The position numbers and the translations under genes were made by a program. Shown piece after piece: positions 1 to 11,500 of a DNA stretch of 64,000 nucleotides; positions within the stretch are counted from its first letter, which is position 1; each line of letters starts with the position of its first letter. Origin of the DNA: Ornithodoros turicata. Lineage: Eukaryota > Arthropoda > Arachnida > Ixodida > Argasidae. Location of the stretch: NCBI RefSeq assembly GCF_037126465.1, contig NC_088201.1, positions 7,383,001-7,447,000 of the forward strand, in the 5' to 3' direction. Below the pieces are notes generated by a model. That model was not told the DNA's origin. It searched no databases and saw only the letters and a program-made list of their open reading frames with translations.

Positions 1-1399
1 GCGTTGGAAAAGTGGCTCGCTAACGGACAGTGTCCTCAGCATCAATAAATCATTTCGTGCTGTCACGATCATGTGGCATAACTGAAACATGCGCACGCAT
101 TGTGCTGCGGGTATATCGGCGGGTATGCGGATAGGCGTCGGGATGTGCAGGTGCGGATGCGGGTTGAGCCAATGACAGTGCTGCGGATGCGGGTTGTGCC
201 CCCGCGGGTGCGGTGCGGTTGCGGGTACGAATTTTCATACCCGCACATCATCTCTAGCTCTGAGAGATGCTTCCGGGCGAAGAATCGCCAATTATATTTT
301 CTCGTAGACACGGTGCTTTGGTTTCCACGCGTTCATATCCTAGACAGACGTGTCCGGGATTAAACAAAAAAATTGCCGTGCGCCCCCATTTTCCATTGAG
401 CCATTTTCTGGACAGCCCTTTGCTGCAAAACAAAACTTGTGCTGATTCACGTTCACGTAAACTGTTGCCACCTCTTTATAACAGTAAAAGTCGAGTTTTA
501 CGCTGAATACAAAACCCCCAAAACCGTTGTGGCGTCCGCTAAGGGAATTTGATTGATTCAAACAATTCTCTTCGCTTCTGACAGCGCAAGAAGAAAGAAT
601 TTCCGCTGCATGGCAAAAAGCGTCATGCACGGAGCTAGCGCATCGGCCAAAGCGTGCGTGGCTTATTCCACCCGCACGGGGTAATATCCTCCATCCAGAC
701 AAGCCCTTCTTTTTCGTTTTCTCGTGCCCATTAGTTGTTCGTCGGCGGCTTTCTTATTCGTCGCCCCTTTGGTCCCCACGGGCGCTGAGTCTCTTTTCCT
801 CCTCCTCCTCCTCTACCCGCTGTCCTCAGTACAGGACAAGAACGAAGAGTGCAAAACTTGGATCGATAGCGCCCAGAGACGTCTTTCTTGTGGTACACCG
901 TCGGCCATTTTGACGAGTCGCGCTCCAGTTTCAATAGAAAAAGCTCTCAATTTTGAAGTGGATCGTATCGGTTGACAACCGTCCTCGCATAGCATAAATT
1001 CGTCTGTCATGTCGCTTTTCTCCTCTTCTTTTTTCAAAGAGGAGCAAAGTGATATCCCAACTTGCTTTCTCTTTTGAGCGCCAGAAAGTCTCTCAACCAC
1101 CACAAGGTAAATCCAAAAGCATCGTGGAATGTCTTCGCCGCCACGATAGCATGCAGGAGAAAAAGAAGAACCGACTGGCACAGCTCATGCATTATAGCTG
1201 AACAACAAACAGAAAGGAAGTTTCGCGCAGTGGTTTCAATCTCGTCCTTTCATCGTGTGGCTCGCTTCACCAGCTCGATGTCAGACTCAAGAAATGTTAC
1301 CTACGAAAAAAACTACCGGGCTCGTGTACGGGGAATGACACGCGCAAAACTTCCTCAGGTTTGGAAGATGAACGATGGAAGATGAAAGTCACTGAAAAG
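1..1399. other. Left edge, no gene recognised
   Basis: Positions 105-245 are GC-rich with repeated GCGGGT and GCGGAT words and a hairpin (GCGGGTACGAATTTTCATACCCGC-like ends at 221-244), probably part of a MITE. A CCT microsatellite lies near 795-812. A minus-strand ATG in good context near 915 (AAAATGGCC, encoding MADGVPQERR) could be a first exon or chance. I found no NDRG first exon here. Confidence 0.35.
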
Positions 1400-1475
1400 G
1401 TTAGCCAACTGTAGGACTCGAACCCACATCTTCTGGATTGCCGGTCTAGGGCTCTACCAATTGAGCTAAGCTAAC
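1400..1475 (-). tRNA. tRNA-like sequence, probably pseudo-tRNA or SINE head
   Basis: Read on the minus strand it starts GTTAGCT and ends GGCTAAC, which pair as a 7-bp acceptor stem with one wobble. It has a D arm (GCTC/GAGC), an anticodon arm with anticodon GGC (Ala) and one mismatch, and a T arm with loop TTCGAGT. Four extra bases sit between the T arm and the acceptor strand, so it is not a standard tRNA. A TTTT run follows directly, as for RNA polymerase III termination. It could be a decayed tRNA gene or a tRNA-derived SINE. Confidence 0.5.
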
Positions 1476-1711
1476 ACACCTCCCCAGCGACTTCCAAGGG
1501 TGCGTCATCTGAAGGGACAAACCAGCCACTCTCTCTCACTCATCCCCCTTTCACTCTTACATTTTTGCTCACTCATACGCACATTCATACGACGGGAGGC
1601 TTTGTATGTATTTGTCCCTTCTGTGTTGTTCCAGCCTCAGAACATCAGTCCTTTCATGTTCCTCACGTTCCTCACCCCCCCCCCCCCGTATGTGACCGAA
1701 AATAAAAAGTA

Positions 1712-2293
1712 CCGTAATTTCACGCGTATAAACCGCACCGCAGATAAGCCGCAGGACGCGTTTTTTGGGACGTTTTGAAAATTTTCTGGCAGATAAGCCG
1801 CACCCGCAGATAAGCCGCGGGCAATACGAGACGACTGATTTGTGCGACAAAGGAGGCCATAGAGAAGGCCATAAACCCTGTGGTCCATACTCCGGGATCG
1901 GCACAGTGTACAACAGAGGAGGTCAGTTCTTGAGTTCTACCAAGATCGGATTGTGCCCTTGTGGGGGGGGGGGGGGGGGGTTCGTGGACTGATGGGTCAG
2001 TGATCTTCCAGAAGACGTGAATCACTGTCACCCTTTCCTTAAACCACTTGGGGGAATGCACCAGGAAGATCAATCTACTCGAATGTGGACCCGTCCCTGT
2101 TACGCACTGTTCGTGCATCGGCAGGGCAGTGCTGTTCCAGAGACACTGTCGGCCCTTTCGTTAAAATCGGCGTATGCGGAAAATACCAGAAAAAAATAGT
2201 CATCAGATAAGCCGCACCGGTGGATAAGCCGCAGGGCGCCCGTGAGAAAAAAAAATCGCGCATAAGCCGCGGCTAATACGCGTGAAAATACGG
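1712..2293. mobile_element. MITE with TA ends and ATAAGCCGC repeats
   Basis: The ends are inverted: CCGTAATTTCACGCGTATAA at the left, and the right end reads CCGTATTTTCACGCGTATTA on the other strand. TA flanks both sides. Inside, ATAAGCCGC occurs several times near both ends (1744-1820 and 2214-2270). No transposase is present, so it is non-autonomous. A second element with similar ends is at 46078-46182. The superfamily is not certain. Confidence 0.7.
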
Positions 2294-2442
2294 TACACTT
2301 TATTATTCCGCTTTAGTACCACGAACCAACTGTTGCTATAAACAGTGTACAGGCAGCAAGAGGGAAAGCAGGAAGGAATTGGAATCAATATGCGTACTGG
2401 GTGTACGGTAGGATGTAGGTAGATAGGTAGGTGTACAGTGGG

Positions 2443-2500
2443 ATATCGTCGGCATAGTTCCTCCTGATGCATCAGGCATCAGGAGGAATTGTACCCATAC
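2443..2500. repeat. Short hairpin
   Basis: TTCCTCCTGATGC and GCATCAGGAGGAA are inverted copies separated by five bases. It could form a 13-bp hairpin. Function is unknown. Confidence 0.6.
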
Positions 2501-2552
2501 CCCACTGGAAAATCTGCCAGAAAAAAAAAAAAAGAAAAAATGCAAAAATCTC

Positions 2553-2630
2553 ACACGGTGGTAGGATTGGAACCCACCACCTTCGAGTCTTCAGCTTGCC
2601 TGGAGCTACCGGCGGGTAGCGATACTATAT
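2553..2630 (-). repeat. tRNA-derived SINE head
   Basis: On the minus strand the segment contains GGTGGGTTCCAATCCTACC, a T arm and B-box like those of the SINE copies at 43664 and 46190. The upstream half reads GGTAGCTCCAGGCAAG, which resembles a decayed anticodon region. The following 2630-3170 has no gene; it contains a TA repeat at 2932-2947. Confidence 0.45.
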
Positions 2631-3177
2631 TGTCTCGCTACGCTGCTCTGCAATCTCCCCGCCAGGAGTTCCAACCAGCCGAGATTGGCAACGGCCCAGT
2701 GCCTGGCCGATCGAGATATAGCTTCGTTGGCAGCTTTGCCATCTTTTGTCTGGTGCCACGCCTTTCCAATATCATTAATGGTATATACGATATGATTTAG
2801 AACTTTCAGGGGTACTACAATACAGAGGGCCTCCACGCCACACAATATGCACGCTGTTCCATCATTAATCCACATGTGTGCGCTGTCGCCTCCGTAATAA
2901 AATCTTTATTGACGGCAACGGAGTATCGCGATATATATATATATATTGATTCCTGCAGGCTCCTTAAATTTCGCGACGCGCAAATAACCCTATTCGTGTC
3001 CCCAGCCGTGAATCACGTCGATGTCAACCTCGACAACGACCATCGATGAAAGAAAATAAAATCTTTTCTGACTTTATACGGAGCCATACTAACGGAGACG
3101 GCCGAAATAGTGCAAATTACCGCCCCGTGATTAACGCAATGATTTATTTATTTATGCGAATAACCTAGTTTGCGAGC

Positions 3178-3326
3178 CTTAGTACGCTACCGCTTTTGCG
3201 TACGTAAGGGATAGATAGCCTGGTGTTTCTGCGTACTGCGCGAAGCTCTCTACGTTTTGCGCGTGCGCAGAACCATCAACGCTATTCCTTACGTACGCAA
3301 GGGCGATAGCATACGATGCACTAAAA
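3178..3326. mobile_element. Fold-back MITE, family F1
   Basis: The arms TACGCTACCGCTTTTGCGTACG and the inverse CGTACGCAAGGGCGATAGCA form an inverted repeat around a GC-rich centre with TGCGCA words. A second copy with the same plan is at 35757-35925, which shows that it is a dispersed family. No coding capacity. Confidence 0.65.
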
Positions 3327-3329
3327 CTC

Positions 3330-3965
3330 TCTATTATCTTTCTTCTCTCTCTTTTTTTTTTTTTTTTTTTGAAAAGGGACTGCAACTGCATTCGTCACTC
3401 ACCCTGCACCGCAATCGCTCGCAGACGTTCGCAGACGTTGTTTTCACTGTCTAACACAGCGAGCAGGCGCGTGTAATCAATTGCCTTTCCCCCGCCACGA
3501 GCCCGCTACTTCGTTTTGTTTCTCGCTCTCATCCTCAACCACACAGCGAAACTCAGAAACTGTTTCGTCTAGAGTCCAGACCATTCCGTTTAATAAATCT
3601 GTAGTGCTTCAGACGCTGCACGAAACGCACAGCAGTGTATCCACGTGCTTATTGCGCAAAGAAAAAGAAGGATACGAGCAGGACAACGGTATCTCAGGCG
3701 CAGTTAAGTCGTTGTCCAGTAAAAAATACATAGACAATTAAAAAGAGGAAAACCTCCTACAATCGGCACAAAATTGCTGATAGAATCGCACCGCGTTCTC
3801 CGGCATGATAGGGAGCATTATCCGCCACCAGATATTCCGTGCACTAAAAAGCGGAGAACCTTTCCGTCATTCTACAGCAATCGTGTCCTGAATGTTATCC
3901 AAATACTTCTTTAGGGAACCAAAGGCCGAAAACCAGTAGTGCCTAAACATCCGGTTCCGCTGGAC
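3330..3965. other. No gene recognised
   Basis: A T-rich tract lies at 3349-3370. I see no exon signals that fit the NDRG gene, no inverted ends and no tRNA-like sequence. Confidence 0.4.
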
Positions 3966-4120
3966 ATTTTTTTTAAATCTTTTATTACATCTTTCTCTGT
4001 TACTCCCATTTATGTAATAAAAAGCATGTAAAAAAATATGTGATACAAGCTTTCATGCAGTGGACTGCATTTCATCAGGTATCAAGCTCGTATCACAATA
4101 AACGCAGTAGTTTCAATGTT
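3966..4120 (-). mobile_element. Retroelement 3' remnant with ribozyme-like motif
   Basis: On the minus strand a hammerhead-like motif (4040-4096) is followed by AT-rich sequence and then by AATAAAAGATTTAAAAAAAA near 3966-3985, like the 3' end of a retroelement. Penelope-like elements and retrozymes carry such ribozymes, so I infer a remnant of one of these. No reverse transcriptase or GIY-YIG coding sequence was recognised nearby. Confidence 0.4.
4040..4096 (-). ncRNA. Type I hammerhead ribozyme-like motif
   Basis: Minus strand, in order: helix I strand GATAC, core CTGATGA, one extra A, helix II ATGCAG-TCCA-CTGCAT (six pairs, tetraloop), core GAAA, minimal palindromic helix III (A)GCT, cleavage base T, and helix I strand GTATC. 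These are the core boxes of a hammerhead in the right order, with the two-pair helix III typical of those in Penelope-like elements. The extra A after CTGATGA is a departure from consensus. Self-cleavage is not shown. Confidence 0.55.
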
Positions 4121-5223
4121 GTATCTTTTTATCACTTGTGTTAACCGTACTTGACCCTGTTTCGACATTCCTCGATTCCCGTTTATGTATTATGGACCGT
4201 CTTTCGCACATTTTTCCACCGTCTTGGCTTTCTCACATTTAACGAGCACGCTTAGCTTGTTAGTCATCACATCTGTGAATCATTTAGCACAGAAAGCTGT
4301 ACTCATGCTTTCAAAACGAAATTTCTTCTACAACACAAGCACTGGTTTCAACACGAAGATACAGCAAATTCTCAAATTATTTAACTCTGAACTTCGCATC
4401 ATCAATACGGAAGTGCGTTCTGCTCTCAGCTAGAAGCCGTTACGATTTAACGACAGCAAAGCGATAAAAAAGCGGGCCAAGATGGCCGGAAGTATGAAGC
4501 GTGTTTCTCTTTATTTTCTTTACCAATCCAACATCAAGACAGTACGTCGATTCCAGACAACGCTTTCTAGACTAAATAATGCTTGATATTTACAACGTGA
4601 CGCAATCCTTCGAAATTTTTTCAGTTACAACGACGCTTGTAGCGGCCGTAGCCACCGAAATCAACCACCTTCAGCAGTAGGCTTTCGTGTGTCTGAAGTC
4701 GTCTGTGGCAATTGTCTGAAGCAGACGACACCTCTGCCTCTATCCGTGTGTTCACAAGAGCACCACCTTACGGAATATTCTAGCTCAAGAAAAAGCAAAA
4801 CCAGCCACAGGACAGAAGTTCTGCCCCGTGTTATGTTGAGCCTTCGGACGGTGCCGGAATACCAGGATCGGCGTACACGTAGCAGACGACGTCGTATACC
4901 TGCGTCTTTTCCTGTCGTCTGCTACGGAATATCTCTGGGCTACGCCGCATGATATTCCCAACGGTTAGCAGTGCACGAAAAGACATCACGCTGAGCGCTC
5001 GCGCTTATGCGGCAACACGGAGGCGTTTTTCGCATCTTCCGCTGGAGTATCTTGGGGAATGTCGCGCATGTGGATACACGGTATATGTATGTCCACATAC
5101 TGAAGGAGGCAGAGGAGGCATCGAGCAGACTTTCTTTCGACAAGGTGGCGTTGCGCCATAAACGCATTCCTTGCAATGCAGTTTCTAGCTGACACAGGAT
5201 GTATAGGGCCGGTTGGTACATAT
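4120..5223. other. No gene recognised, small hairpins
   Basis: GTAGCAGACGAC at 4879-4890 is inverted at 4913-4924. A GCCAAGATGGCC word lies at 4477-4488, like a YY1-type site, but no transcript start can be argued. No NDRG upstream exon was found. Confidence 0.4.
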
Positions 5224-5313
5224 CTTGAAGCGAGACGACAGGAGGTGAAGAACAACACAGACATCGACGTCGATGTCTGTGTTGTTCTTCACCTCCTGTC
5301 GCTTCGCTTCAAG
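5224..5313. repeat. Long palindrome P1, 90 bp
   Basis: CTTGAAGCGAGACGACAGG at the left is matched by the inverse at the right, with the centre GACATCGACGTCGATGTC and no spacer. The arms are about 45 bp with two mismatches. It lies 72 bp before the first visible NDRG exon. No tandem direct repeats and no coding capacity. Confidence 0.85.
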
Positions 5314-5385
5314 ACGAGTTTCTAGCTAGCACGGCTCATTTAAAAACTGAGATGGCAAAGTACTTATTTTTTTTTTTCTGCGCAG

Positions 5386-5503
5386 ACTCATCTTTCCAAG
5401 ACTTTGTGGATCACCCTTGCATGGCCGAAATCAAGCAGCGGTCAGTTTTTATCCACGTGGATGTTCCAGGCCAGGAGGATAATGCTCCAGATCTTTCCAG
5501 CGA
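5386..5503 (+). CDS. NDRG: NDRG exon a (first one visible)
   Basis: The acceptor is a T-rich tract ending CGCAG and the donor is GTAAGTA. The exon begins with the last two bases of a codon (AC) and ends with two bases (GA). It encodes SSFQDFVDHPCMAEIKQRS followed by VFIHVDVPGQEDNAPDLSS. The HVDVPGQE block is the family signature on the strand before the elbow. The incoming phase requires an upstream exon ending after one base of a codon, probably the Asn or His of the family's 'GLNH' motif. Confidence 0.94.
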
Positions 5504-8500
5504 GTAAGTATGGAACGAAGCTAAGACCGTTTTTTCGCACGCAATTCTAGGGTTCTTAACCGACGTAAAAATTGCGAATTTTTAAGAAACTATCATTACA
5601 ACAATTTTTCTTGTGACATTTTGACACTGCCACATCCCAACATTTCCTCTTTAAAAAAAATAAATAAATAAAGCATAGCCCAGAAAGGAAAAGCTTGTTT
5701 CCTGTATTGATGAATGTCTGTGGTCTCCCAGAAGGTAACCAAGTCTAGCCCAAACGAAAGCTAGACTGCACCCACCTGAATTCATAGCCAAATCCCGTCT
5801 TTGCTGCAACGGTACATTGATTCAGGGTTGTCCGTGCCGTGTCGTGCCGTGTGCCATCAAAGGGAGAACCTGGAGAACACAAAATTCTCAAAAAAAGAAA
5901 AAAAAAAACACGAAAGTCTGGTCGCCAGCAAACCATTGCGAGCGCGGGCAGATACTTGAGGTATAATGGAAAACCACACTACATTTAATTCGCGTTTCGG
6001 AATATGAATTTCGTCATGATTCAACGGGCACACGACGGAATGTTACTGCTTTTAGCGACGTTTATACAGCGTTGCCAACGCCGTTGGGGTATTTAGCAAC
6101 TAGCAATGTTTTAACAACAAATGGGTGTGTCGTTTATGGGTTGTAGAAGGATTCAAAGGTAGCCGGTAGGCTTCAGTATGGGGACGTTCAAAGGAAAACA
6201 CGGGTCTTGTGCATGGCATACTGCTATCTCGTTACGTACTAGCTGTGCGTCAACTTCAACTCTAGCCCGCCATACTTCAACGGTACACTCTTAAAAATGA
6301 ACTTCACCGCATAGCACGCTCATAGCCAACCACCATCTCGAATGATATCGTTATCTGCCCCGATTTGTTGAAAACGGGGGGCGTACGCCTTTTTTGTGAC
6401 ACTTATGCTGTTCATAATTGTCACAAAAAGGCGTCCGCCCCCCGTTTTCAACAAATCAGGGCAGATAACGATATCATTCGAGATGATGGTTGGTTAGAAG
6501 CGTGCTATGCGGTGAAGTTCATTTTTAAGAGTGTACAAGAACCCCCATCGTTGCGTGACTTTAAAGCGTGCTTTCCTGCAAGCATACCCATAGTGTGGGG
6601 AAGCCCAACTCGGGTACAGTTTGAGGGCTGCATGTATCGACTGGCAGTGCAGTTGATCTACAAGTAGGACGAGTAGTTCGGACGAGTGGTCGGACAAATT
6701 GTCCAACATTTTTAACGTAATGAAATCAAATAGCTCAGGAAAAGCGGTGCTGACTTCATCGATTATCGGGCGTTGGAGGTCCATAAATGTAGCCTACCTC
6801 GGCTAATTCCCGTTGTTTACGTTATATTTTTTACGTACCAGATACTATGATAAAATTGGCCATTTGTGCAGAAATTTGTAATGGGTAGGTTCATATACAC
6901 CGACTAAGCGCAACTCAAGCAAACGTATTGTAGCTTTCGCTGCTCCGCTACTATATGGCCCGGTTTCACCAACGCTGGTTAACTTTGAACTTAGATCAAG
7001 GGTCGCTGAAACTTGTAGTTAACACTCTTTTTTTTATTTTATAAACGTTAGTTGGTGACGTGATGAATGTTTTAATGACAATAACTCTCTTTAGTGAAGC
7101 AGAGTTAACCGTTAAATTCAAGTTAAGGGACTTTGGTGAAACCCTGCCTACGTCGCTCTGTGCTAGCTATCGCGCCGTTTTAACGCTCGCGGTTGCTTTG
7201 ACCACACGCACAAACATCCGAACAATTTCGTGTCGTCTGCCGAACCAACCCTGCTGGGCAAAGATCGAAAATTTATCTCCTGCCAGCACTATTTGTTCTG
7301 CACCCTTTTATCCGCGCGAATAGAACAGACGTGCGTTTCGACATTTTGAGAGATCGATTTCCCGTTTGCATAGCATATACGGCCAGGCCCGCTTTCCAAG
7401 CACGATAATGTTGTTCTTACTTTAAGACATGCAAATGAGGGGAACGGTTTTTTCTCCCTCTCTCTCTTTCTTTTTTTTTTTTTTTTTCGTCATGCGGCGT
7501 AACTTTCTCCTTCCGACCGACCCGAGTGCGTTTTACGAGCCCCGTTTTAATGTCGCGAACCCAGTATTATTCGCGACAGCGTCGGTTTTACACCCACCTC
7601 CATTTCCAAATGCCGCATGCAGGACACGAAAAGAGAAAGAAGCTTTTAGCGGACCCTATCTCGTGTCGCAGAAAGATGAAGAAGAAGAAGAAAGCCACGT
7701 CCTCTCGGATCTTATGTTCGTCCAAATTGTTGATCCAGCTTCTGTAATTTACCCGGATGATGCCGAGGTAGAATTTTTTTTGTTTTTGTAAAAGGAGGTG
7801 AGTGGTGCTAAGCGAAAGAAACAAACCAACGAGTCACAAAGTTATGAAAAGTGAGACGCTTACTGGAGGTGGACGCAGCGGCAGTTAGAGCGCGCCAGCG
7901 TGCGCTTCATGGGGACTCGACGACGAGAGAATTGAATAATGGCAGTTGAAGAAAAGGTTAAAAAGAAGAAAAAAACTGTTAAGATTTTTGCCGCTTCTCT
8001 GCCAAGCATGTCAAACCAACTATACTCGAGTTCACTTCTTCGTTGACTGGTCGTCGAATCTCCTATCCATGGTACCAGACTTGTGCGTAACGCGTTACTA
8101 GTAATTGCATTACTTGTAATCAATTACCTTTATGAGTAATTTTTCGAGTAATCAGTTATTTTACTGTCAAAGTAATTTTTCGAGTAATCAATTACTTTTC
8201 TGAGTAATCGATTACTCAGTAATTGATTACTTTTCCGGCAGAGATTAGCTTATCTTTCAGATGATCTGCCCCACCCCCAAGTAAAGCCTCTGGTGCCATC
8301 AGCCTTTGTTGGGCTGTACTAGTACTACTATAGCAAGCGGAGGTCATTGTAATAACGCTCTGGAATTCAGAGTCTCTCTCCCTAATCTCTTCCTACACCA
8401 GTGTGATGGTACCTGAAGCTTTGGAGGTTTAGTGAGTCATTGGGAAGTTCCACGCAATGCTCTTCCACAATCGGGTCAACGTCTTCCCGGGCGTACAGGC

Positions 8501-11500
8501 CTCCTTGTCCTACGTGTTTTTGTTTGTCTTGTTATTTCAGCTGTTCCGCTGTTGAACTTTTTTTTTTCTTCTGAGGCACACAAAGACGGTTATAATTTGC
8601 GTGAATGCAGAGTAACGACCGAAGTAACGCGTTACTTTTCTACTCGTTACTCAATTACATTTGAAGTCGAGTAATTGGCAATGGTAATCAATTACTTTTT
8701 CCACAGAAGTAACGGTAACGGTAATCAATAACTTTTTTCGAGTAACGGGCACAAGTCTGCATGATACACCATTTTATCTTGCCACATCGTCTCTCCTATG
8801 CCGCGCGCATACGAATACTACATCGCCTTCGCACGGATATAAGTTTTGGTCGCACCCCCTTCTTTACGAGCCCGTATACATGCGGAAAAGTAGGTGGTGC
8901 TGAGCACGTCTTGCTTTGCTGTATTCGATATAATTCCTATCCACGTGACATTCGTGTCTGGAGACTGGACGGTAGAGCTAAGGCAACAGGCGCTGGGAGC
9001 CCTACCCCTTTCTGTCTCTCTCTCTCTCTCTTGGAGCTATCGCGGCTTCTTCCACATTTTCCTGAGTAGCTATATTCTTTATTCGAGTTCACTAAGTATA
9101 GGTTGCATATTCTTGCTGGCTCTCTCCAATCTCACAAGGCTCCCGCATTACATCCACGTGCACCATCACAAACAGTTCCCACTAAAAATGTGAAGTACAG
9201 TAGCAAAGGGGAAAAAAATGAAAATGGACGTTCTGAATTTCCAGTTGATGTAACTACAGTTTGGCCTCACGCAACGACTATCGCGTATTGCTTCAACAAA
9301 TGTCAAATGTCAGGCAGTTGTTTCTTCGTTACTCTGCGTCAGAATGTCATTTTTTACGACTCTTCTACGCGTACGAATGAAATGCGGAAGTAGCTTCCGG
9401 TCGTTGTTTCTACAGCATGAAACATGGTAATGCCTTCCAAGACAGCGAAAGGGCTATTCCGTGTACGCTTTCTGTTGTAAGAAGACGCAGAATAGCAACT
9501 TGTGCCTATAGAAGACCTCACTTAAATCCTTATTGCTATCGCAGTGCGAAGGGAGAAATTTTCTCGTTAGTAATAGCACCATAAAAATGACTGTCTAGTA
9601 CATAGTGTAGTAATCACTTCATAAAAATTTAATGTGTTCATATATAGTACACTAATGCAGAACCATTTCTAATGTAACATGACATAAAAATCCTCTGGAA
9701 TGTCCAAGAAAGATTTGTAGTCGGTCAAGTCGACAAGTCAATCATTAGTGTATCAATCAGTTAATGATCATAAAATCAAATTACTGAATCATCACAGAGA
9801 TCCTTTGATAGTACGTATCCCTAATCGGTCCGCCGTGTTCTTTTGTACCTAGCCTCTGGGCACCCCCACCAAACCATTTTCGCAGACAAACTCTAAATCC
9901 TCTCCTCCTTCCTGCAGGTTCAGCTTCCCAACAATCCAGATGATTGGAGAAGACCTCATATCCGTACTGGATCACCTGAAGTAAGTTTGCCACCGTGATC
10001 CATGTCTTGTTTTCCAATGCCACTAAATAATGACAAACAAATCTTGTTGCAAAAAATTATCTTTGCGCAGACCGTATGAGGTCAGATGAGGGTGAGGCTA
10101 ATGCCGTGGCTTAAGTGGTAGAGTGTGGTGAGGTGAGTTGAGATTGGTAACGGGGTTACGTGTGTTGGGTGGGAGCGAGTTTGGTGAATGCCGCATTTCG
10201 TATGGGTGACTTGCCGCTTTGCTTCACTTGTAGTTGAACGTTTTCTGACATTTTTTCGACAAAGTCCTTCACCTTGCACCTTACTATTCACACGCGTGAA
10301 GGAAACATCCCGTTTTCGATTATCGACATGCAAACGAATCCAAGGAATAGCAAACATCATGGACATGTCCTGCAGATATCCTTATTAGGTCTACAAATCG
10401 TATACAAGTTTTGATGAGAAATTATGGTGATCTTCCATCAAAACGCTGTTGTGACACAGTTCCACAAAGTTCATGCCGTTTGAGCATTACACTGTTTCTG
10501 AAGTGTAGTGTGGCTCATTAACATTTATCAACTCACGTTGACGCTGCTGGCCAGCGGTTCCTCTAATGTGCAAGCATTTAGTGTTAGCGGCGGTATTTGG
10601 ATTGCAACCTCCGTGGAAGCTTACATATTTTTGTGTGTCATCATTCATGGCTTGCAGAATGCGCTATCGACCACGAGGTCTACTCTTACAAGAAAGCAAC
10701 GCATCTAGTTAAGCATTCACTGACCCTCCTTTTTACATAGAACTAGAGTAACTGAGACGACAGACGTCAGTTTTAGGTTCTTCCTCTTTCACTGCAAGTG
10801 TGTACAGGACAAATAAGAAGGTGCATCAGGGAAAAGCATGATGATGTGGTCTCCTTGGATCGTCAGTCGTAATTCAAAACAGTAAGGAAACTGAAGCGCA
10901 GCCTTAAAATGAAAAAGGACACAATGTTGCACAACACTGTCTCCCGCAGCGCAGCACCGAGCGTGCCCACATCCTTAGTCGTTTTAGCCCTGTATTCCGA
11001 GCTGTTAATCGCGGTATAGTAATTATTCGGGGACAAAGGTTTTGCCTGAAAACGTTCAACTCGGTACATTATGCATGGACTCTTAAACTCATCGTTGGTG
11101 GTGCTCGTTTTCCCTAACCATTTCTTGTCATTATTGCCTAGCAAAAGAGCAAAGCTTAATTTCCTCTCTTCAGAATCAATCTGGTCGTTGGCTTTGGAGA
11201 AGGTGCTGGGGCTAACATCCTCGTGCGATTCGCAGTAAGTTTTGTGTTTTTCCCAGAGGGACGCATGGGCTCTGTGTGCTATTCTGCAGCCATAGGTCAG
11301 CAAATTCGCTCACGATGGCCATCATTGCCATCATTCACCATCACAACATAGAGAATGATGTGATGTTCAGTGATGGGCAATGATTATAATGTGGTGTGAT
11401 GTTGAAGTTGCAGTTGAATGATGGGTTTTGAAGTCGATGCCCAATGATGGCTTATGATGTTGAGATGATGTGATGGGCTGTGATGGGCAATGATTATAAT

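Noticed and set aside
4040..4096. Type III reading of the hammerhead-like motif
   Set aside because: An 11-bp outer pairing (GTGATACAAGC with GCTCGTATCAC) exists, but that arrangement leaves helix I with a single pair. The type I reading fits better.
1..5385. Upstream NDRG exon with the start codon
   Set aside because: I looked for a segment ending in the family's 'HD-GLNH' motif before a GT donor in the required phase and found none I could support.
7429..7791. Coding frame with acidic stretch (DEEEEE)
   Set aside because: Caused by T-rich and GAA-rich simple sequence in an intron.
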